DNA from: an uncultured Ruminococcus sp.
Lineage (GTDB): Bacteria; Bacillota; Clostridia; Oscillospirales; Ruminococcaceae
DNA length: 7,305 bases
Reading direction: 5' to 3'
Assembly (NCBI GenBank): GCA_946183385.1
Contig: CAMHBN010000091.1
Coordinates: forward strand, 1-7,305
Of this stretch, positions 1-5,559 are shown in pieces. A program made the translations under genes and the position numbers. Under the pieces are notes generated by a model. That model ran no database searches. It had not been told where the DNA came from and saw only the letters and a list, made by a program, of their open reading frames with translations. Every line of letters begins with the position of its first letter. Within the stretch, counting starts at the first letter, position 1.

Positions 1-740
1 ATGGTCAGCGCGTCCATAGCTGTGAGTCCGTCGCCGGGGTTGTAGCAGTCAGCACTATCGCGCTGTTCGGCGCTGATAGCGTACTTGTCGTTATTGCCGA
101 TGTACTGCAATATCGTGACTGAGTCCGCAACGGAGAGCTTTCCGTCGAGGTTGGCGTCGCCGTTTCCGCTGTGTATATCCATTATCCCGCCCGCGAACCA
201 TGTATCGTCAGTGCAGGTGGTAGTGGTGGTGGTCTCGACCTGAGTGCCTATCATAGACGTGCCCCAGTCGTCGAATGCTGTGGTCGTTGTTACGGGCATA
301 TCAACGCCTGCCCAGTAGGTCTCATCGTCTTCATTGGGAGTTGTCTCGATAATATCGCCTGCGAGAGGAGTATCCTCCGTGACAGGCGGAGCTACCTGTG
401 TGCCGACAATGGTGGTGAAGCGGTCAACATAAGTGCCCTCGGTGGGAGTTTCCTCGACTGCGGTGGTAGTGGTCGTTGTATTTACGTAAGTGCCCATTAA
501 ACGGGTGTCGAAAGAGTGCGTAGTCGTGGTCGTAGCCTCGAATGTGCCCTCCGAGAAGGTGGGCTCTTCGTCCTTTGAGCGGTCATAAGCCGTGGTAACG
601 GGCGCGGTCGCGTCGGGATTGATAGCCACGCCCGCTGTGCGGACTGCCTCCTCTGCCGAGGAAGCGGTAGCTGCTCCCGCAGAGGCGCTGACTGCGGCTG
701 TGGCTAAAAGTGCTGCTATCTCTTTTGTGAATTTTCTCAT
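1..740 (-). CDS. Secreted Thr-rich dockerin protein, C-terminus cut by the window edge
   Basis: The 246 visible residues begin MRKFTKEIAALLATAAVSAS, a Sec signal peptide with a likely cut near residue 23. Residues 30-190 are a low-complexity acidic and Thr-rich stretch with runs of 5, 6, 4 and 6 threonines, separated by repeated GT[FYQ][EV] motifs at residues 65, 83, 102, 113 and 165, and two aromatic motifs (TYWAG at 141, TWFAG at 180). No catalytic or carbohydrate-binding domain is visible. A type I dockerin begins at about residue 194. Its first Ca loop has D195, N197, D199 and D206; the second (DCYNPGDGLTAMD, 231-243) is one residue longer than usual, and the sequence stops inside the following helix. 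The ATG overlaps the stop of the upstream radical SAM gene (ATGA), and AGAGGT lies 8 nt ahead of it. By family knowledge it should be exported and bind a cohesin. Whether the Thr-rich part is only an O-glycosylated linker or a substrate of the radical SAM enzyme cannot be told from sequence. Confidence 0.88.
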   Translation of the reverse strand, partial: MRKFTKEIAALLATAAVSASAGAATASSAEEAVRTAGVAINPDATAPVTTAYDRSKDEEPTFSEGTFEATTTTTHSFDTRLMGTYVNTTTTTTAVEETPTEGTYVDRFTTIVGTQVAPPVTEDTPLAGDIIETTPNEDDETYWAGVDMPVTTTTAFDDWGTSMIGTQVETTTTTTCTDDTWFAGGIMDIHSGNGDANLDGKLSVADSVTILQYIGNNDKYAISAEQRDSADCYNPGDGLTAMDALT

Positions 741-1717
741 AGTTTCTTACCTCTTTCCTTTGCCAATATTTCAAGTGCAATAAGGATATGCACTTGCTCT
801 TCCATACAAGCCGCGTCCGAGATGTCTCTCAGCGTGCCTGTCGTAGCCATTTTCCTGCACGCGCAGGAGTTGCGGCAGTATTCCGCTATCTCGCAGCCTT
901 CGCAGCGCTCCGAGCGTATCGGGTAGTCGGGGTGAGCTGCTCTTGCCTTTTCGGCTTCCATACCCGTGAATATGTCGCCGCAGCGGAACTCCGCGCGGTT
1001 CTGGAACTGCACGCACGGGTAAAAGCTGCCGTCCCAGTTGATGAACACCTTCTTTTTGCATATCTCGCAGAGGGGGTGCTCCTTTTTTCTTATGCTGTTC
1101 TTCTTCGATTCGAGCTCGAATACGAATAGGTTCGGTATCGCCGCGACCTTTTCCCACTGCTTCCGCAGCTCATCCCCGAAGCTGTCGATATCGGTCGGGA
1201 CGAGGAAGGAATCAAGCACCGCCGACACCTTCTGCGCGCCGAGCCCTTTCAGGTACATGATGTTGTCGTAAAGGTCTGGGAGGGTGCTCTCGGTGTAGAC
1301 GAGCTGCACGAGTGTGCGCGGCTGATATTTCAGCAGTATTTTCAGGTTCGCGTCGAGCAGCGCCACATCTGCGCCGCGCTCGGTGCATTTTATGCCGTCG
1401 TGCGACATATTGATGATGATGTTTTTCCTGTCGGCGCACCACTTTATGAAGTCCTCGTCGAGGAGGGTGCCGTTGGTCGTGATGACGAAACGGTTAGCCT
1501 TTACGGTCTCGCAGTAGTACTTCACGTTTTCCTTGTACAGCAGCGGCTCGCCGCCGAAGAGGTAGACCGTGTCAGCGTCGCCGCGGGCGTTGATGTAGTC
1601 CGCAATCTTGTCGCGGGTCTCGTCGCTGAGGCTGCCGTATTCCGTGTTGAGGTGACGCTCGTAGCAGTAGCTGCATTTAAGGTTGCATTTGTTTGTGAGG
1701 CTGATGGTATAGTCCAC
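737..1717 (-). CDS. Radical SAM/SPASM domain protein, candidate peptide or protein maturase
   Basis: A 326-residue cytoplasmic enzyme from the GTG at 1717. The radical SAM 4Fe-4S motif is C11-x3-C15-x2-C18 (TNKCNLKCSYCYE), followed by the SAM-binding GGEP at 55-58, ITTNGT at 79-84 and SHDG at 105-108. The C-terminal SPASM domain is complete: C220-x9-G-x4-C235, then C272-x2-C275-x5-C281-x3-C285, with C287 and C304 after it, so auxiliary Fe-S clusters are expected. SPASM enzymes modify peptides (sactionine, other thioether and C-C crosslinks) or proteins such as sulfatases; the reaction here is unknown. The frame stays open to TTG at 1786, but that codon is the -35 box and the ATG at 1759 lies in the -10 box. 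GTG 1717 has GGTGAT just upstream, so it is preferred. No sulfatase is in view, whereas the next gene is translationally coupled, making that Thr-rich dockerin protein the obvious candidate substrate (inference). Confidence 0.92.
   Translation of the reverse strand: MDYTISLTNKCNLKCSYCYERHLNTEYGSLSDETRDKIADYINARGDADTVYLFGGEPLLYKENVKYYCETVKANRFVITTNGTLLDEDFIKWCADRKNIIINMSHDGIKCTERGADVALLDANLKILLKYQPRTLVQLVYTESTLPDLYDNIMYLKGLGAQKVSAVLDSFLVPTDIDSFGDELRKQWEKVAAIPNLFVFELESKKNSIRKKEHPLCEICKKKVFINWDGSFYPCVQFQNRAEFRCGDIFTGMEAEKARAAHPDYPIRSERCEGCEIAEYCRNSCACRKMATTGTLRDISDAACMEEQVHILIALEILAKERGKKL
749..760 (-). promoter_or_regulatory. Ribosome binding site for the Thr-rich dockerin gene
   Basis: On the minus strand the sequence AAGGAAAGAGGT ends 8 nt before the ATG at 740-738. 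It lies inside the last codons of the radical SAM gene. This supports the ATGA overlap as the true junction and implies translational coupling. Confidence 0.7.
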
Positions 1718-1757
1718 GGTATCACCACGCTTTTTGTGTAATATTCTCCATATTATC

Positions 1758-1786
1758 ATTATAACACAAACCGCCAAAAAAAGCAA
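1758..1786 (-). promoter_or_regulatory. Sigma-A type promoter of the radical SAM-dockerin operon
   Basis: On the minus strand a -35 box TTGCTT (1786-1781) is followed by a 17-bp spacer and a perfect -10 TATAAT (1763-1758). Transcription would start near 1751, giving a leader of about 34 nt before the GTG at 1717. The weak -35 and perfect -10 suggest moderate strength. No second promoter is apparent before the dockerin gene. Confidence 0.7.
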
Positions 1787-1918
1787 TAGTATCAGGAGAC
1801 TTTTCCGAAACGGCGATTTCCCCTATATTTCTGCAAAACGCGGGGCGGAGGCGGTGGCTGTGCGGAAATGACCGATTTCGGGCGGCTGTGTAAATATTGC
1901 TATCTTTTTTAAAATGTG
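1787..1918. other. Divergent intergenic region, GC-rich centre with two related inverted repeats
   Basis: This lies between the two -35 boxes and has no convincing gene. Its middle is clearly richer in GC than the flanking promoters. Two similar elements stand out: GAAA-6-TTTC at 1807-1820 and GAAA-7-TTTC at 1865-1879. They share the direct repeat CGATTTC at 1814 and 1873, 59 bp apart. They could be operator sites shared by both promoters, but chance is not excluded. Confidence 0.3.
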
Positions 1919-1947
1919 TTGACTGAAAGTATAAATTGATGTATAAT
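1919..1947 (+). promoter_or_regulatory. Strong sigma-A promoter of the LRR-dockerin gene
   Basis: TTGACT (1919-1924), a 17-bp spacer and TATAAT (1942-1947) form a near-consensus promoter. The start site should be near 1954, about 50 nt before the ATG at 2005. The promoter overlaps the ATG at 1936 that opens the reading frame, which rules that start out. Confidence 0.85.
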
Positions 1948-1987
1948 TTACATACGTTGATTTTATTCAATGATAAAACTATTATGC

Positions 1988-1993
1988 AAGGAG
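1988..1993 (+). promoter_or_regulatory. Ribosome binding site AAGGAG deciding the LRR protein start
   Basis: AAGGAG lies 11 nt before the ATG at 2005, and the protein from that ATG opens directly with a signal peptide. The in-frame ATGs at 1936, 1939 and 1984 have no such site and would bury the signal peptide. Confidence 0.8.
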
Positions 1994-2004
1994 AGATAAG
2001 AGAA

Positions 2005-5000
2005 ATGATAAAAAGAATACTGGCAGGCACGCTCAGCGCTGTTCTGTGCAGCTCGGCGGCGTCTGCGGGACTCCCCGCGGGTGCGCTGTATGTGCAGTCG
2101 GGCAAGACCATAGCGGATATTGCAGCCGTTGTGAAGGCAGCAGACGATGCTGTGGAAGAAGCTTCGGAAGCTGAGAACGATGCGGCAGAAGAAGTAACCT
2201 CCACGGAAGAAGCAACAGAGGCTGCGACCTCCGCCGAGCCGACAACAACGGTTGAGCTCGGAGAAAACATCAGCGCGGACGTCTTCCCCGACGGTCTTGT
2301 TGTCATCAGGGGCTACGGCGAAATGAACGATTACAGGAGCTCTCCGTTCGAGAATCTGAAAATCAAGAGCGTTATTTTCGAGAACGAGGAAGGGCTCGAG
2401 ATAACAAGCATAGGAAATAACCTGTTCAGGGGCTGCGATATGCTCTCGTCGGTAAGCGGCGACGGCAAGCTCACCGAGGGGCTGGTCGCTCTTCCCGATA
2501 GCGTAAAGAAGGTCGGCGAGGGCGCGTTTTCGGGCTGTATCGCTGTAAAGGATATCAGCTTCGGCGGAGCGGAAACGCTCGGCAGCTATGCGTTCGCGGA
2601 CTGCAAAGGTCTGACGGGGCTGACCGTCCCCGAGACTGTGATCTCGATGGGCAGAATGGCGTTCAGCGGCTGTACCGAGCTGACGGAGCTCACGCTCCCC
2701 TACGCGGCGGACATCGCGAGCTCTGCGGTGGCAGGCGGCGACGTCAACCCCGACTGCTCGGTGGCAGACCTCTTCTACGACCAGCACTGGAGCTGGAATA
2801 ACGACGCTGCCGATTTCTCGGAGTATAAGCTCACGAAGATAACCGTTACGGGCGGCGACCGTGTGCCGAAGTACGCTTTCGCGAATATGAAGTCGCTCAC
2901 CGAGATAGACCTCAGCGCATCAGGTCTCACCGATATTGACGAGTACGCTCTGTATGGGTGCTCGTCGCTCAAAACGATAAAGTTCCCGTCCGCTCTGAAA
3001 AAGATCGGCGAGTCGGCGTTCAGAGACTGCACCGCGATGGAGGAGTTCGACCTCGCGGACGGTATCGAGTCCATCGGGCTGTATGCCTTCGCGAACTGCA
3101 CGGGCGTGACCTCGCTGACTGTTCCCGCAAGCGTGTCGTCTATGGGCAGGATGGCTTTCAACGGCTGTACCGAGCTCGCGGAGCTGACGCTCCCATACTC
3201 GGCGACAGCGGCGGGCTGTGCGAATGCAGACGGAGACACCAACCCTGACTGCTCCGTTGCCGACCTCTTCATCGACCAGCACTGGAGCTGGGAGAACGAG
3301 GCTATGGATTTCTCACCGTATAAGCTTACGAAGATAACTGTTACGGGCGGCGAGAAGGTGCCGAGGTATGCGTTCTCGAATATGTCGTGCCTCAAAGAGG
3401 TGGACCTCAGCGGGACTAATATCGCCGCTGTCGATGACCACGCATTCTTCAAATGCTCCTCCCTCACGGATATTAAGCTGCCCGATACCGTCACTGATAT
3501 CGGAGCCTACGCCTACAGCGCAACGCCCATCACGGAGCTCCCCGACAACGGCAGGATAACTACTCTCGGGAACGGCGTTTTCGCGGACTGCAGGAACCTT
3601 GAGATAACAACGCTCCCCGAGTCGTATCAGTCTATTGGCGAGTACGGATTCGCTAACTGCACGGGTATCACGACCTTTACCGTGCCCGCAAATGTTACAT
3701 CAATGGGCAGGATGCTCTTCAACGGCTGTACCGAGCTCACGGAGCTGACCCTCCCATACTCGGCGACTAAGGCAAGCTGTGCCGAGGAGGGCGGCGACAT
3801 CAACCCCGACTGCGGCGTTGCCGACCTCTTCATCGACCAGCACTGGAGCTGGACGAACGAGGCTATGGATTTCTCGCCGTATAAGCTCTCGAAGATAACG
3901 ATAACCGGCGGATATAAGGTCCCCAGATACGTTTTTGCGGGCATGGACGGACTTACCGAGATAGACCTCAGCGGTTCGGGTATCGTCGCTGTTGATGACC
4001 ACGCTTTCCTGAACTGTTCATCGCTCACGGATATAAAGCTCCCCGAGACGCTGAAAAGCCTCGGAGATTCAGCCTTCGGCAGCTGCTCGGCGATAAAGGA
4101 GCTCAGGCTCGTAAACGGTCTGAACAGCATAGGCGAGTACGCCTTCGCAAACTGTACGGGAATAAGCTCGCTCACTATTCCCGATACCGTGACCTCGATG
4201 GGCAGAATGATGGTGAACGGCTGCTACTGCCTCGAGACATTGCAGCTCCCCTACGCAGCAAGAACAGCAGTTTCCGCCAATGCTGACGGCGACGTCAACC
4301 CCGACAGCGGCGTTGCCGACCTCTTCATCGACCAGCACTGGAGCTGGGCGAATGAGGCGATGGACTTCTCGCCCTACGGTATATCAAGGATAATCATTAC
4401 GGGCGGCGAGAGGATACCGCGATATGCATTCTCGAATATGACCACCCTGCGCGAGGTCGATATCTGCGGAGAAAAGACCGCTCTCATCGACGAGTATGCC
4501 TTCAATAACTGCTCGGCTATGGTCTCCGCGGAGATACCCGAGAGCGTTGCAGCAGTGAAGCCCAATGCCTTCGCGGGCACAAACCCCGACCTCTATGTCT
4601 ACGGCAAGGAATGTGAGCTTGCGGAAAAGGCGCTCGGCGAGGACTACAGCAGTACTGTCTACGGCTACAGGGACTCGACGTCCGAGACTTATGCCGATGA
4701 GAACGGCTTCAGCTTCGCGGCGCTCGACGGCGAGATAGTTATCAGCCCCAAGACCCTGTCGCTGGCTATCGGCGATACCTACACCGTTAAGACGGGCGTT
4801 GACGGAGTGACGTTCAGCTCCGACAACGAGAGCGCTGCCACGGTCGATGAAAAGGGCGTTATCACTGCCGCTGCCGAGGGCGAGGCTGTGATAAAAGCCG
4901 AGACTGCGGACGGCTCCGCGGATATCAGCGTCACCGTAAGACCGCGCGTGTCGCTCTACACTCTCGGCGACGTCAACGACGACGGAAAAATAGATGCCAA

Positions 5001-5208
5001 GGACGCTTCCTTCATCCTTGCCGAGTATGCCAAGCTCTCGACGGGCAGCGAGTCGGCGTTCACCGCTTCGCAGAAGAAGGCGGCTGACGTCAACGGCGAC
5101 GGCAATACCGATGCCAAGGACGCCTCCTCGATACTCGCGTACTATGCGTATATCTCCACGAACGATGTGGTGGTTTCGATCGAGGATTTCCTCAGCAAGG
5201 GCGAATGA
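2005..5208 (+). CDS. Secreted BspA-type leucine-rich-repeat protein with Big_2 domain and C-terminal dockerin
   Basis: 1067 residues. Signal peptide MIKRILAGTLSAVLCSSAASA is followed by an acidic, Ala/Thr-rich spacer (about 35-85). Next comes the N-terminal module usual for such proteins (ENISADVFPDGLVVIRGYGEM, from about 87) and then LRR_5/BspA-like repeats from about 130 to 870 of the type SIGxYAFANCTGxTSLTVP. The LRRs form four blocks, each interrupted by a non-LRR island with VADLFxDQHWSW. A cap of the form VYGYRDSTSETYADENGFSF ends the LRR part. A Big_2 Ig-like domain spans about 913-981 and a type I dockerin about 987-1050, with Ca ligands D989/N991/D993/D1000 and D1028/N1030/D1032/D1039. 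No catalytic domain is seen. By family knowledge it is an exported binding or adhesion protein attached through a cohesin, probably recognising carbohydrate or host/plant surfaces; the ligand is unknown. It is monocistronic, with its own promoter and a terminator 12 nt after the stop. Confidence 0.93.
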   Translation: MIKRILAGTLSAVLCSSAASAGLPAGALYVQSGKTIADIAAVVKAADDAVEEASEAENDAAEEVTSTEEATEAATSAEPTTTVELGENISADVFPDGLVVIRGYGEMNDYRSSPFENLKIKSVIFENEEGLEITSIGNNLFRGCDMLSSVSGDGKLTEGLVALPDSVKKVGEGAFSGCIAVKDISFGGAETLGSYAFADCKGLTGLTVPETVISMGRMAFSGCTELTELTLPYAADIASSAVAGGDVNPDCSVADLFYDQHWSWNNDAADFSEYKLTKITVTGGDRVPKYAFANMKSLTEIDLSASGLTDIDEYALYGCSSLKTIKFPSALKKIGESAFRDCTAMEEFDLADGIESIGLYAFANCTGVTSLTVPASVSSMGRMAFNGCTELAELTLPYSATAAGCANADGDTNPDCSVADLFIDQHWSWENEAMDFSPYKLTKITVTGGEKVPRYAFSNMSCLKEVDLSGTNIAAVDDHAFFKCSSLTDIKLPDTVTDIGAYAYSATPITELPDNGRITTLGNGVFADCRNLEITTLPESYQSIGEYGFANCTGITTFTVPANVTSMGRMLFNGCTELTELTLPYSATKASCAEEGGDINPDCGVADLFIDQHWSWTNEAMDFSPYKLSKITITGGYKVPRYVFAGMDGLTEIDLSGSGIVAVDDHAFLNCSSLTDIKLPETLKSLGDSAFGSCSAIKELRLVNGLNSIGEYAFANCTGISSLTIPDTVTSMGRMMVNGCYCLETLQLPYAARTAVSANADGDVNPDSGVADLFIDQHWSWANEAMDFSPYGISRIIITGGERIPRYAFSNMTTLREVDICGEKTALIDEYAFNNCSAMVSAEIPESVAAVKPNAFAGTNPDLYVYGKECELAEKALGEDYSSTVYGYRDSTSETYADENGFSFAALDGEIVISPKTLSLAIGDTYTVKTGVDGVTFSSDNESAATVDEKGVITAAAEGEAVIKAETADGSADISVTVRPRVSLYTLGDVNDDGKIDAKDASFILAEYAKLSTGSESAFTASQKKAADVNGDGNTDAKDASSILAYYAYISTNDVVVSIEDFLSKGE
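2644..3138 (+). repeat. LRR block 1 (165 codons)
   Basis: The unit starts at the SMGRM motif and carries the island VADLFYDQHWSW, with its His codon at 2785. The island here is the most divergent of the four: Tyr replaces Ile, and NNDAADFSEY replaces the later xNEAMDFSPY. Length is 495 bp to the next SMGRM. Confidence 0.85.
3139..3699 (+). repeat. LRR block 2 (187 codons, one extra LRR)
   Basis: Same layout as block 1, with the island His codon at 3280, but 561 bp long. The extra 66 bp equal 22 residues, about one LRR. Alignment with block 1 places the extra sequence in the ITELPDNGRITTLGNGVFAD area, about 3526-3595. Confidence 0.85.
3700..4194 (+). repeat. LRR block 3 (165 codons)
   Basis: SMGRM at 3700 and island His codon at 3841. 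It returns to the 495-bp length of block 1. The SMGRM-to-LPY part is very similar to block 2. Confidence 0.85.
4195..4530 (+). repeat. LRR block 4, partial and more divergent
   Basis: SMGRM at 4195 and island His codon at 4336. The segment after SMGRM has diverged (VNGCYCLETLQLPY instead of FNGCTELTELTLPY). After one to two LRRs it passes into the C-terminal cap rather than a further block, so the right boundary is approximate. Confidence 0.75.
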
Positions 5209-5220
5209 TAAGTATATGGG

Positions 5221-5262
5221 AAAAGCCTCTCTTTCGTTATGAAAGAGAGGCTTTTCTATTTT
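5221..5262 (+). terminator. Intrinsic terminator after the LRR-dockerin gene
   Basis: A perfect 15-bp stem (AAAAGCCTCTCTTTC, 5221-5235, with its complement at 5241-5255) closes a 5-nt loop and is followed by CTATTTT. It starts 12 nt after the stop codon. It should end the LRR transcript and insulate the next promoter. Confidence 0.93.
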
Positions 5263-5315
5263 GCAGGTCGATAGTGGAGGGCGAATTTGCTTGTTTGTTA
5301 TTTATTTATCAGTAC

Positions 5316-5350
5316 GCAACAAAAAATTTTTCTCGCTTTTATAATTTTTG
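5316..5350 (+). promoter_or_regulatory. A/T-tract upstream element of the 5351 promoter
   Basis: Alternating A and T tracts, including AAAAAATTTTT, lie directly upstream of the -35 box, where an UP element would contact RNA polymerase alpha subunits. The call rests on position and composition only. Confidence 0.4.
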
Positions 5351-5379
5351 TTGACTTTCGCAGAATCTTATGCTATAAT
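5351..5379 (+). promoter_or_regulatory. Strong sigma-A promoter with extended -10
   Basis: TTGACT (5351-5356), a 17-bp spacer and TATAAT (5374-5379), preceded by TGC, which makes an extended -10. Transcription should start near 5386, leaving a leader of about 174 nt before the ATG at 5560. Confidence 0.87.
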
Positions 5380-5453
5380 AAATTATATTTTTTCTTGTTC
5401 AATGTTTGTTAACAATATTCAATACAGTAATCCAATCAATCATTAATGCTTTT

Positions 5454-5512
5454 AATAAGCTGCCCAATACCGAAGGAAAGGAGCAGAGCGTACCACATCG
5501 GGTCGGCTTATT
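5454..5512 (+). ncRNA. Predicted structured leader element, class unknown
   Basis: AATAAGC (5454-5460) pairs with GCTTATT (5506-5512). The helix can extend by U-G and G-C pairs and then CCC (5463-5465) with GGG (5500-5502) around one bulged U. Alternatively CCGA (5470-5473) pairs with TCGG (5498-5501). The loop contains a Shine-Dalgarno-like GGAAAGGAG (5475-5483) with no start codon at a usable distance. There is no U-run after it, so it is not a simple terminator. It could be a cis-regulatory RNA, a protein-binding site or an mRNA-stabilising hairpin. Confidence 0.4.
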
Positions 5513-5544
5513 CTTATATCAGAAGTCACTATACTATATTTACG

Positions 5545-5551
5545 AAAGGTG
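5545..5551 (+). promoter_or_regulatory. Ribosome binding site for the cohesin-type gene
   Basis: AAAGGTG lies 8 nt before the ATG at 5560. An in-frame TAA at 5554-5556 sits between them, so translation cannot start further upstream in this frame. This fixes the signal-peptide-free N-terminus. Confidence 0.75.
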
Positions 5552-5559
5552 TGTAAAAA

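Larger units (their letters stand above)
5386..5559 (+). other. Long 5' leader of the cohesin-type gene
   Basis: About 174 nt of mostly AT-rich untranslated RNA is predicted from the promoter. It holds the palindrome TTGTTAACAA (5406-5415) flanked by two TTCAAT copies (5398 and 5418), and then a GC-richer folded element at 5454-5512. A 36-codon frame from the ATG at 5446 ends in TAA at 5554 and has no ribosome binding site, so it is not called as a gene. I do not recognise a known riboswitch class. Confidence 0.5.

Noticed and set aside
737..1717. Anaerobic sulfatase-maturing enzyme as the identity of the radical SAM protein
   Set aside because: The motif layout is compatible, but no sulfatase with a CxPxR or SxPxR motif is in the window, and the coupled gene is not a sulfatase. 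The specific name is not justified.
171..1741. Plus-strand open frames opposite the dockerin and radical SAM genes
   Set aside because: They are antisense to genes with clear domains and have no start signals.
1718..1786. Longer N-terminus for the radical SAM protein (TTG 1786 or ATG 1759), giving a hydrophobic segment that looks like a membrane anchor
   Set aside because: These codons form the -35 and -10 boxes of a good promoter, so they are not transcribed. GTG 1717 has a suitable ribosome binding site and puts the CxxxCxxC motif at the usual distance from the N-terminus.
1936..2004. Upstream ATGs (1936, 1939, 1984) for the LRR protein
   Set aside because: 1936 and 1939 lie within the promoter, and 1984 lacks a ribosome binding site. 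All would put extra residues before the signal peptide.
1722..2306. Long minus-strand open frame across the divergent region and the LRR gene start
   Set aside because: It runs antisense through the signal peptide and spacer of the LRR gene and through both promoters. Its Ser/Ala-rich product is the mirror of acidic Ala-rich coding sequence.
2644..4530. CRISPR array or mobile element as the source of the regular repeats
   Set aside because: The repeats are long, imperfect and in frame, and encode LRR protein. No short-repeat/spacer pattern, transposase or terminal inverted repeats are seen.
2775..4580. Several long minus-strand frames opposite the LRR gene, similar to one another
   Set aside because: Their similarity comes from the LRR block repeats on the coding strand. 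They have no promoters or ribosome binding sites.
5454..5512. Known riboswitch (c-di-GMP, THF, fluoride, guanidine, glutamine and similar classes)
   Set aside because: The conserved core bases of these classes, as I remember them, are not present. It is left as an unknown structured element.
5446..5556. A 36-codon frame in the leader, in frame with the cohesin-type gene
   Set aside because: It has no ribosome binding site, an unremarkable sequence with no signal-peptide character, and a stop just before the main ATG. A leader peptide is possible but unsupported.
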